A stretch of 12,269 nt of DNA from Candidatus Methanomethylophilaceae archaeon. Its GTDB lineage: Archaea > Thermoplasmatota > Thermoplasmata > Methanomassiliicoccales > Methanomethylophilaceae. The translations under genes were made by a program, and so were the position numbers. Below, piece after piece: positions 1-6,017 of this stretch; positions within the stretch are counted from its first letter, which is position 1; every line of letters begins with the position of its first letter. Location of the stretch: contig JAFSYZ010000091.1 of assembly GCA_017455785.1 (NCBI GenBank), positions 1 through 12,269 on the forward strand, given 5' to 3'. The notes under the pieces are model-generated. The model searched no databases. It was not told the DNA's origin and worked only from the letters and a program-made list of their open reading frames with translations.

Positions 1-1032
1 ACTGAACTTGTAACCGCTGGCAGCGGATGCAGTGACGAGTGTGGAGTTGTATGAGAATCTGATCTGGTTGTCGTTGTTCCCTATCCAGAAGGTCGTACCG
101 CTGGGTACGCTGAGTGAGCTGTAGGTGGTGGAACCGCCAGCACTGGGGCTGTTGGTGAATGTAATGGTGTAGTTTGTAGAAGAACTGCCTCCGACAATGG
201 TGAATGAGATTTTGTCCTCGCCTACACCTTCAGCACCCCATTGATCAACCTCTATCGTGACGGTGTCGCCCGAATTTCCGGTCAATGTCCCTGTCAGATT
301 GTCTGAAGATATGGTCAGACCATGATTCGGAGTGACCGATACCGCGGCCCAATCGTATTTACCATCGGTATTCTCCGATATCGTTATGCTGCTCCCGACG
401 GCCACATATTTGTTGCGTAATGCGGTTCCAGCGTGTTCTGCAGTAACGTTCACATAAGTATAAGGATCAGATTGCGTCCCCGAACCCGTCACGGTATAGT
501 TGGACGAATATTTGGCATACAGAGTGATGTTGTTCTTGATCGTACCCGAAGTATTGCCGTTGGCATCCTGCCATTGCACGAATGTGTAGCCCGAGACGGA
601 CGGTGCGGTGACAGGACTGTAACCATTGGAGAACAACAAGTTGGAACCGGATGCGCTCCATGTGGTGCCTGAGGTGACCGTCTTGTTGCTGAACGGTGCT
701 ATGCCGTAAGGGGTCGAGGTCAGCGTAACGGTATAGTTGGGATCAAACGGACTGTCTGACCATATCTCTGTGTTGTATGTGGCGTAGACCGTCATGTCCC
801 TTACGACATAAGTATAATCCTCCGACCAGCCTGTGAACATCAGACCATTGTCGGGTAATTGTGGTGCCGTGGCACGCCCGCCGTGCTCCACGTACTGCGT
901 AGAGATCACCGAGCCGTCCGCATCGCAGAACGTTACGGTGTGCGTCCCTTCCGCCGAAGAGGACGCCGTGGGTGCCATCATGATGAGGGCCGCCAGCACC
1001 GCAACGGCCATCAGAGCATACTGTCCTTTCAT
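1..1032 (-). CDS. Secreted surface protein with InlB-type repeats (3' partial)
   Basis: The frame is open from the ATG at 1032-1030 to the left edge, giving 344 codons with no stop, so the C-terminus lies outside. Residues 1 to about 27 form a signal peptide: MKGQ, a hydrophobic stretch (YALMAVAVLAALMMA), then small residues. Residues about 28-86 match a Listeria-Bacteroides/InlB B-repeat: THTVTF, an HGG turn, then FTGWSE and a closing TVYATYN. A second, looser copy covers about 108-171 (SGYTFVQWQD, ITLYAKY). The rest is Thr/Ser/Gly-rich beta-type sequence with two more sandwich-like blocks (about 185-280 and 285-344). It has its own promoter at 1052-1079. The TATA-to-ATG distance of about 24 nt and the absence of a Shine-Dalgarno point to leaderless translation. 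The probable role is cell-surface or virion-surface display; no enzymatic motif is seen. A C-terminal anchor like that of the neighbouring target cannot be checked here. Confidence 0.85.
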   Translation of the reverse strand, partial: MKGQYALMAVAVLAALIMMAPTASSSAEGTHTVTFCDADGSVISTQYVEHGGRATAPQLPDNGLMFTGWSEDYTYVVRDMTVYATYNTEIWSDSPFDPNYTVTLTSTPYGIAPFSNKTVTSGTTWSASGSNLLFSNGYSPVTAPSVSGYTFVQWQDANGNTSGTIKNNITLYAKYSSNYTVTGSGTQSDPYTYVNVTAEHAGTALRNKYVAVGSSITISENTDGKYDWAAVSVTPNHGLTISSDNLTGTLTGNSGDTVTIEVDQWGAEGVGEDKISFTIVGGSSSTNYTITFTNSPSAGGSTTYSSLSVPSGTTFWIGNNDNQIRFSYNSTLVTASAASGYKFS

Positions 1033-1051
1033 AACACGCGCGACTTTATAG

Positions 1052-1079
1052 AATATAAAAATGGGTTGGAAAACACTCA
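1052..1079 (-). promoter_or_regulatory. Archaeal promoter, copy 1 of a 28-bp shared module
   Basis: Read on the minus strand this holds TCCAACCCATTTTTATATT, a TATA-like box with a CCAACC block just upstream. The same 28-bp module occurs at 4888-4915 and 11684-11711, with only two or three differences between any pair. The TATA centre lies about 24 nt before the ATG at 1032, so the transcript probably begins at or very near the start codon. Upstream, 1072-1088 holds a 7-bp inverted repeat (AACACTC/GAGTGTT) and 1116-1132 a 6-bp one (GCTCTC/GAGAGC). The 160 bp between this promoter and the preceding gene hold nothing else that I can name. Confidence 0.75.
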
Positions 1080-1191
1080 AAGAGTGTTATGTTGGCCGCA
1101 GGTCACCGCAGCGGAGCTCTCTTGGAGAGAGCGTAGCGCGTAGTGATCTGCAGAAATGATCTGAGAAAAGGGAAAGGAAAAGATGTTTGTA

Positions 1192-1220
1192 GTGATGGAC
1201 GGGCTATGCCCGTCCATCAC
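1192..1220 (-). terminator. Hairpin overlapping the DGR target stop codon
   Basis: A perfect 13-bp inverted repeat (GTGATGGACGGGC / GCCCGTCCATCAC) with a 3-nt loop. The target's TGA (1219-1217) is inside one arm. On the minus strand the hairpin is followed by a pyrimidine-rich run (CATCTTTTCC, then TTTCCCTTTTCTC). This fits transcription termination or 3'-end protection at the end of the TR-RT-target unit. Confidence 0.6.
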
Positions 1221-3352
1221 AGGAATCTCCTCACAGCGATCACAGCAACGACCACGCAGCCGATGATACCCAGCAGGATGAATGTCTCGTTGATATCATG
1301 CCTTTCCTCATCCTGTCTCTCCGGCACCGTTATGGTGTAGTAATCGGTGTATTCGCCGTTGGAGTTGTATGCTGTCAGGGATATGGTATAGGTCCCTGGA
1401 GCGAACTCATGTTCTATCTCCTCCACGTTGTCGTAGATCGTTCCGTCACCCAGGTTCCAGGATATGCCTACGGCATTAGCTGTCAGGGCCTTGAAGTTGT
1501 AGACATTGTTGCCTGAGGGCGTCGATACCATCTGTGCCGAAGGCACGCTAGTGAACCGTAGTACATCGATCCACTTGGCGTAGATCGTCTTGGAAGCGGT
1601 GATCTGCGTGCTGAAGTCGTACTGTGTGGTCAATCCGGAGTTGGAACACCAATAGAGGAAGACCATATCCGTACCGTTTACAGATGTGGTACCGTGGTTG
1701 TTGTACGGTGCTGTACTGGGTGCCGTGGCGGTGTTTCCATGAGTGACGGTCTGCGAGCTCACGGCAGGGCCTCCGTTGGTGTTGAAATCCACAGCGTAAG
1801 TATTCCAAGCCCAGGTAGCATAGTATGTGGTGTTCGCTGAAATGGATCTCGTCGTACCTGCCTGATATACCGTACCGTTTGCGGATCCTTCCGCCCAACC
1901 GTTGAAGTGCTTTCCGGTGGGTGCGGTAAATGTACATGATGGGAGGGTTACCGATGTGACGGACGAGGCCCCGGTCATGGTGCCCGAGCCACCATTGTTG
2001 TTGTAGTTTACGTTGTATCCCGCCGCCGGATCGGCGTCGAAAACGAAGGCCAGACGAGAGCCGACGACGCCGCTAGCGCTCACACTGTCGCCGGCATCCA
2101 AACACGACACTCCTGCACGCAGGGCGCTGTCGCAAACGCCACCGACAGCCGGCACGGGACAATCCGACCCGTCGACGCTGACGCAATCACATGTTCCCGT
2201 ACTTGACGAACCAGAAACGTTTGTTTTAGGCAGACCCCAAGATTGTGCATTGTACTTCCAAATAGCACCGGAATATGATTTATAACCAGTGGAATAACCT
2301 TGAGATGAGGAAAATATGTTAGTGAAATTAGTGCTGCTTACACTGCTCACACTAGATCCTACATTACCGGTATTAATGGTATACCATGAACCATAGAAAT
2401 AGTCATCTTCATCATATTCTCCATAATAGCAATATTGTGCTTTAGAAGATTGTGCGGTATACAATCCATTGTCAAGGAAGAAAGTGTTGCCGAGCCATTC
2501 GTAAACATTGCCCCAAGCATTCTCGATGAAGAGCCTCTCGGCAGTCGTTTTATTCGATGTCGTTCCATAATATCCTGTTGAAGCGACATTGGAACCGCCT
2601 GTGGCAATCTTCGAACCGTTCACATCTCCATATGCGAATGATTGGGAATTCATTGTGCCGAGAACGGCGAATACAACATACTTGTACAACGAATACTGAT
2701 ACCAGTTCCATTGCATCGAATAACCTCCATCGATGGTCTTGGCCTCCGAATATTGGTTATATTTTAGAACAGTCTTGCTAGATATATTGGTTCCACTCAT
2801 ACCAGTTTTAGAATATGCCACATTGCTGCTGACTGATGTTTCATACACACCGTATGCCAGATAATTGTACACCTTCCCATTGATAGTGTGTGCATAAGCC
2901 GTTCCGCCGTATGCGCTGCTGTTCGAGATGATCAAACTGTTACCGGATGTGCTCCAGTACACTTTGGGCAACACCCACATTATGTCGTAATTCGATGTTG
3001 TGTATGTCGTTCCGTCCACTTTCTTGGTCAGATCGAAGGCACAGACGTGGAAATCGATCTTGCCTGTGGAAGTGTTGAAAGCCGCATAATACGAATTGAA
3101 AGGTCCGTACTCCCCTTTGGAATCCCACCCCCAGCTGCCGACGCTCGAAGACGATGTTATCGGGGACATCGTACTTCCGCTGGAATTCGTCACACTCGTT
3201 ATAGATGATCCATCACTGTTCCATGTGATGGTATATTTGTAATCGCCTGCTGCGGATACGTCGTCGCTGTCCGTCCCGGCTACGACAGCGACGGCCGAGA
3301 GGACCATCAGCATCACGGCGAAAACGGACAGAAATCTGTTCTTATTCTTCAT
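1217..3352 (-). CDS. DGR target: membrane-anchored lectin-fold surface protein
   Basis: A 711-residue exported protein. Residues 1-26 are a signal peptide. Residues about 37-436 resemble an FGE-sulfatase/C-type-lectin-like domain: the family signature appears as GNVYEW (281-286) and the domain closes with GSRLAF (431-436), matching the usual GFRL end. The last 50 residues of this domain (388-437) are encoded by the variable repeat. Two InlB-type repeats follow (about 446-517 with HFNGWAEGS and YYATWA; about 518-596 with FLYWCS and IYAKWI). A PKD domain comes next (about 620-676; WNLGDG at 632-637, HEFAPGTYTISL), then a C-terminal membrane span (about 691-708) and basic RRFL. The lectin domain would be displayed outside on a stalk. 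The ATG overlaps the TGA of the reverse transcriptase (ATGA), and AAGGAG (3366-3361) lies 8 nt upstream. The probable role is ligand or host binding with a diversified site; the ligand is unknown. The lectin core (about 2220-2900) is visibly more AT-rich than the repeats. Confidence 0.92.
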   Translation of the reverse strand: MKNKNRFLSVFAVMLMVLSAVAVVAGTDSDDVSAAGDYKYTITWNSDGSSITSVTNSSGSTMSPITSSSSVGSWGWDSKGEYGPFNSYYAAFNTSTGKIDFHVCAFDLTKKVDGTTYTTSNYDIMWVLPKVYWSTSGNSLIISNSSAYGGTAYAHTINGKVYNYLAYGVYETSVSSNVAYSKTGMSGTNISSKTVLKYNQYSEAKTIDGGYSMQWNWYQYSLYKYVVFAVLGTMNSQSFAYGDVNGSKIATGGSNVASTGYYGTTSNKTTAERLFIENAWGNVYEWLGNTFFLDNGLYTAQSSKAQYCYYGEYDEDDYFYGSWYTINTGNVGSSVSSVSSTNFTNIFSSSQGYSTGYKSYSGAIWKYNAQSWGLPKTNVSGSSSTGTCDCVSVDGSDCPVPAVGGVCDSALRAGVSCLDAGDSVSASGVVGSRLAFVFDADPAAGYNVNYNNNGGSGTMTGASSVTSVTLPSCTFTAPTGKHFNGWAEGSANGTVYQAGTTRSISANTTYYATWAWNTYAVDFNTNGGPAVSSQTVTHGNTATAPSTAPYNNHGTTSVNGTDMVFLYWCSNSGLTTQYDFSTQITASKTIYAKWIDVLRFTSVPSAQMVSTPSGNNVYNFKALTANAVGISWNLGDGTIYDNVEEIEHEFAPGTYTISLTAYNSNGEYTDYYTITVPERQDEERHDINETFILLGIIGCVVVAVIAVRRFL
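2024..2036 (-). other. Small GC-rich hairpin just past the VR 3' end
   Basis: On the minus strand CGCCG-ATC-CGGCG can form a 5-bp stem with a 3-nt loop, starting 6 nt beyond the VR. Some DGRs (the Bordetella phage system is the known case) need a hairpin at this position for efficient homing. This one is shorter than the known example and lies in GC-rich coding sequence, so it may be chance. Confidence 0.25.
2043..2189 (-). repeat. DGR variable repeat (VR)
   Basis: 147 bp inside the target gene, encoding residues 388-437. It aligns end to end with the template repeat at 4546-4695. By my count 30 positions differ, all of them A in the template on the coding strand: 22 A to G, 5 A to C, 3 A to T. 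The only other change is one missing codon near the 3' end. About 104 non-A positions are identical. The invariant GGCTCTCGTCTG near the VR 3' end is where the site that primes mutagenic homing (IMH) would be expected. Similarity stops sharply on both sides. Confidence 0.95.
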
Positions 3353-4425
3353 TCTGTCAACTCCTTTGAACCGTTCGAAATGGCAGAGAAGAAACTATCC
3401 TTCGGTTCCAAATCCTTCATTTTCTGTTCAATCTTCGATAACGTGCTGCAACGGAGGTTGTATCCATTGCAGAACAACAAAATGCCATTGTAAGAAGCGA
3501 TGGTGCCCCTGTCATGCTCAGTCAGTCTTCTGTCACTCTCGATGTTGGACAATATGCGCCCGGTGGCTTTCTTCAGGTTGTTTTTTATCCTTTTCCTCAA
3601 AAGGATATGGTCGGTGAATATCCTGTAGCCTACGAAATCTATGCCTCTGGAATCTATGGGGAAAACCTGCCAGTTCTCCTTCATCTTCAGGCCGATCTCG
3701 TTGAGATATGAAGACATCACCTTCCTGATCTGATGCAACCATTGTTTGGAATAGCCCAACACCACGATGTCGTCCATGTACCTGACATAGTAATGACAAT
3801 GATGGATCTCTTTCATGGTATGGTCCATTTCCGACAGGTACAGATTGGCGAACATAGGGGACGTACGGTTGCCGATTGGAAGTCCGGGATACGGATAGTC
3901 GTCAATGAGCTTATCCAGTTCGAATATCAGGTCCTTGTCTTTTATCGCTCCTCTTAGTTTGGACTTCAGTATGTTCTTATCAACGGACGGGAAGAATTTC
4001 GAAACATCGGTCTTGAGGGCATACTTTATCCTTCCGTCTTTGCGAATATAGTTTCTGATATCGTTAACGGCGGAATGTATCCCGTGCCCCGGACGGGATG
4101 CATGGGTCTGGTCGATCAGTTTCCTGTTCAACTTTTCTTCCAGACCCAATGCTATGGCCCAGTGGAATATCCTATCGGGATACAATGGGAGGTCCGCTAT
4201 ATCGCGTATCTTTCCATTCTCATTCACCTGGAATATCCTGTATTTCGAAGAATGATAGGTGTGGTCGACAAGAGAGCTCTTGAGCTTTCTCAGAAGGATT
4301 GTTTCCTTTTCCTTGAATCTGGCCACCTCTTTCTTGTCCCTTCTCGATCTGCATGCCAATCCGGATGCTTCCATGAGATTGGCATCGGCTATTATATCCG
4401 GCCAGATATCACCTATCCTCCTCAT
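3349..4425 (-). CDS. DGR reverse transcriptase
   Basis: A 358-residue retron/group II-type reverse transcriptase that copies the template RNA with errors at adenines and supplies cDNA for replacing the VR. Visible motifs: motif 1 DRIFHWAI (84-91); motif 2 SRPGHGIHSAV (110-120); motif 3 KTDVSKFFPSVD with catalytic Asp140; motif 4 LPIGNRTSP (182-190), the DGR-type form with an aliphatic residue and GN where group II enzymes have QG; motif 5 YMDD (216-219) with catalytic Asp218/Asp219; motifs 6-7 around GLKMKENWQ and IDFVGYRIF (262-270). Length and the lack of a maturase or HNH domain fit DGR enzymes. The final residue of motif 4 is Pro rather than the usual DGR Gln. The start is supported by GGTGAT (4434-4429). 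Its stop overlaps the target's ATG, so the two are probably translationally coupled. No Avd- or HRDC-type accessory gene is present in this cassette. Confidence 0.95.
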   Translation of the reverse strand: MRRIGDIWPDIIADANLMEASGLACRSRRDKKEVARFKEKETILLRKLKSSLVDHTYHSSKYRIFQVNENGKIRDIADLPLYPDRIFHWAIALGLEEKLNRKLIDQTHASRPGHGIHSAVNDIRNYIRKDGRIKYALKTDVSKFFPSVDKNILKSKLRGAIKDKDLIFELDKLIDDYPYPGLPIGNRTSPMFANLYLSEMDHTMKEIHHCHYYVRYMDDIVVLGYSKQWLHQIRKVMSSYLNEIGLKMKENWQVFPIDSRGIDFVGYRIFTDHILLRKRIKNNLKKATGRILSNIESDRRLTEHDRGTIASYNGILLFCNGYNLRCSTLSKIEQKMKDLEPKDSFFSAISNGSKELTE

Positions 4426-4545
4426 TCGATCACCGTTGCCTTCATTATCTGACCGACGTTCCCTTTTTGACGGTACCAGCCGATCTTTGTGTTGTTATGT
4501 GTTCCGGCAAGGGCCGAGGTCAGGATTACTGTGAATTTATTATCG

Positions 4546-4695
4546 ATGAAGTTCAGACGAGAGCCGATGTTGTCGTTGCTATTGCTCACATTGTTGTTGG
4601 CATTCAAATACGACACTCCTGCATTCAGGTCGTTGTTGTAATTGCCACCGACATTCGGCACGGGATTATCCGACCCGTTGACGTTGACGTAATCA
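4546..4695 (-). repeat. DGR template repeat (TR)
   Basis: 150 bp upstream of the reverse transcriptase, in the same orientation as the VR. On the minus strand it is rich in AAC/AAT codons and reads VNGSDNPVPNV, then GGNYNNDLNAGVSYLNANNN and SNSNDNIGSRLNF. This Asn-rich pattern is familiar from DGR templates for lectin-fold targets. I count 45 adenines on the coding strand: 30 differ in the VR, 13 are kept and 2 lie in the codon missing from the VR. Flanks share no similarity with the VR flanks. Confidence 0.95.
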
Positions 4696-4803
4696 GAATC
4701 AGCGGCTCTGATTGTAATCTGACCTGTCCGAAAGGACTTTGATTTATGATTTATGGACGGACGACAACGATTAATCGTGTTTCCTATTCTTCTCTGTTTT
4801 TTT

Positions 4804-4829
4804 GTATGCATAGCATCCGCTATGCATAC
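4804..4829 (-). other. Perfect 11-bp hairpin upstream of the template repeat
   Basis: GTATGCATAGC and GCTATGCATAC flank a 4-nt loop. On the minus strand the stem is followed by seven A, so it is not a minus-strand intrinsic terminator. It lies in the presumed 5' leader about 40 nt after the expected transcription start and about 110 nt before the TR. It could be part of the template-RNA fold, a protein-binding palindrome, or a remnant of something else. Confidence 0.6.
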
Positions 4830-4887
4830 CAGAATATCATTCGCATGACTATTCATAGTATCAACAACGAGTGTTTCGAGAACGATT

Positions 4888-4915
4888 AATATAAAAATAG
4901 GTTGGAAAAGACTCA
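4888..4915 (-). promoter_or_regulatory. Promoter of the DGR unit, copy 2 of the shared module
   Basis: On the minus strand TCCAACCTATTTTTATATT, identical in its core to the copy at 11684-11711. It is the only TATA-like element between the metalloprotease gene and the reverse transcriptase, so it should drive TR, reverse transcriptase and target as one transcript. Confidence 0.75.
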
Positions 4916-4922
4916 AGAGAAG

Positions 4923-4946
4923 GATGCAGGTCGAGGGGCCTGCATC
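4923..4946 (-). terminator. Hairpin overlapping the metalloprotease stop codon
   Basis: An 8-bp inverted repeat GATGCAGG / CCTGCATC with an 8-nt loop; two bases of the TGA (4947-4945) are in one arm. On the minus strand it is followed by CTTCTCTTGAGTCTTTT, then the CCAACC/TATA promoter module. It plausibly ends the seven-gene operon. Confidence 0.5.
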
Positions 4947-5994
4947 ATTCCTTCTTCTTTTTGGCCGAATAGAGTTTCTTCGCGGACACCTTCGCCGACT
5001 CCCTCGACATAATCATGGCCTCGGCGATATTGGTAGCATCGAAATCGGAGATCACTTTATCCACCGCACGCTTCCCACGTACACGTGTGTAATTCATACC
5101 TTTCATCCTCTCCATATCCTCCTTATAAAGAGTACGAGGAGATTTCGAAGAAGGCACATCATCCAGATAACCCGACGGTCTCCTGTCCGGTTTGGTCCTC
5201 AGCATGGCCTCCATGGTCGTAGTCGCTTCCTCAACGTTCTGAATCCTGTCGAGATCTTCCTTCGACATGCTGGTGATGGCCGTCATGTCCACCTCTCCGG
5301 TCTTGGTCACAGGAAATGTAGACTGTGCGATACCTTTCCCTTTCCTGGAGTTCATCGTCCTCAGATGATGCACTGCCTCATGTACGATGGAATCGGGAGT
5401 TGTACCTTCCTCATAGATGATGATCGGCACCGGGATATCCCATTGCTTCCTCATGTATATCCCTGCGGCCATCCCACCGTCCGGTATGGTCTGTATTATC
5501 AGAGACTGATCTGCAGTCATCTCCTCCAGTTCCTCTTCGTTGAACGCCTTGGATATCTCGCGCCTTATCCTGGCCTGTTCCCTCTTGTCCTCGGTAATGA
5601 CGGCTATGCGCCTGTGGATGTTCCTCAGACGTTCATTCTTCGTGAATGACACGTCATATACATCCGAATCGGACGTATCCAATCCCTTGATGTCACAGGA
5701 TAGCGGGTTATCCCACCACCTCTTGACCTCTTCCGGTGTGAGTCTCGACGGCAGCTCTTCGATGTAGGTATCGCTGTCCGACAGATCTTCCTCCCTCTGA
5801 TGCACAGATAGGAGTTGTTGGAACCTCGATGCCAATGCCCATGTGGGTACGAACCCCTCGGAATCTATGGGTATATCATAGGCCGTAGGGCCTACGAACA
5901 CCCTCTCCGTGGCGTAGGAGGGACATGAATCCTTCCCCATCTCCATCGAATAACGATCTAGTTTCTTCTTCCTCTTTATCAGTACCATTTCCAT
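4945..5994 (-). CDS. HExxH metalloprotease-like protein
   Basis: A 349-residue soluble protein with no signal peptide or membrane span. Residues 204-210 read VHEAVHH, a zinc-protease HExxH motif (His205, Glu206, His209) in a helix after the strand IPVPIIIYEE. VEEATTTMEA (254-263) about 46 residues later offers a candidate third zinc ligand (Glu255 or Glu256), as in gluzincins. The N-terminus (about 1-45) is basic then mixed; the middle (120-160) is a charged helix; the C-terminus ends in KKKKE. An alternative start is ATG 5988, with a weak GGGATGG upstream. It is the last gene of the run that begins at 11651. Possible jobs are processing of structural or surface proteins, or an ImmA-like regulatory protease. 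The zinc-binding pattern is seen; the function is inferred. Confidence 0.8.
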   Translation of the reverse strand: MEMVLIKRKKKLDRYSMEMGKDSCPSYATERVFVGPTAYDIPIDSEGFVPTWALASRFQQLLSVHQREEDLSDSDTYIEELPSRLTPEEVKRWWDNPLSCDIKGLDTSDSDVYDVSFTKNERLRNIHRRIAVITEDKREQARIRREISKAFNEEELEEMTADQSLIIQTIPDGGMAAGIYMRKQWDIPVPIIIYEEGTTPDSIVHEAVHHLRTMNSRKGKGIAQSTFPVTKTGEVDMTAITSMSKEDLDRIQNVEEATTTMEAMLRTKPDRRPSGYLDDVPSSKSPRTLYKEDMERMKGMNYTRVRGKRAVDKVISDFDATNIAEAMIMSRESAKVSAKKLYSAKKKKE

Positions 5995-6017
5995 CCCTTC
6001 TTTTACACGAAACTCCC

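Larger units (their letters stand above)
4426..4867 (-). ncRNA. Probable template-RNA leader of the DGR transcript
   Basis: From the promoter at 4888-4915 transcription should begin near 4867, about 25 nt from the TATA centre. The stretch up to the reverse transcriptase start then holds a perfect hairpin (4804-4829), a 12-bp palindrome (ACGATTAATCGT, 4767-4778), the template repeat (4546-4695) and about 120 nt of spacer. The spacer next to the TR is where DGR template RNAs usually carry the fold bound by the enzyme. The ends are inferred. A continuous ORF also crosses this region and ends in an ATGA overlap with the reverse transcriptase, so translation is not excluded. Confidence 0.5.

Noticed and set aside
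1548..1937. 129-residue minus-strand ORF inside the DGR target
   Set aside because: It is an out-of-frame shadow of the InlB-repeat region, with Arg/His-rich composition.
3349..4425. Group II intron maturase or retron
   Set aside because: There is no maturase or HNH domain and no intron or msr/msd pattern, and a TR/VR pair with adenine-only changes is present.
4422..4916. 164-residue ORF across the DGR leader, starting at 4916
   Set aside because: Its start lies upstream of and across the promoter module (4888-4915), so most of the N-terminus would not be transcribed. It is open partly because the TR mirrors coding sequence. A shorter version is kept only as a finding.
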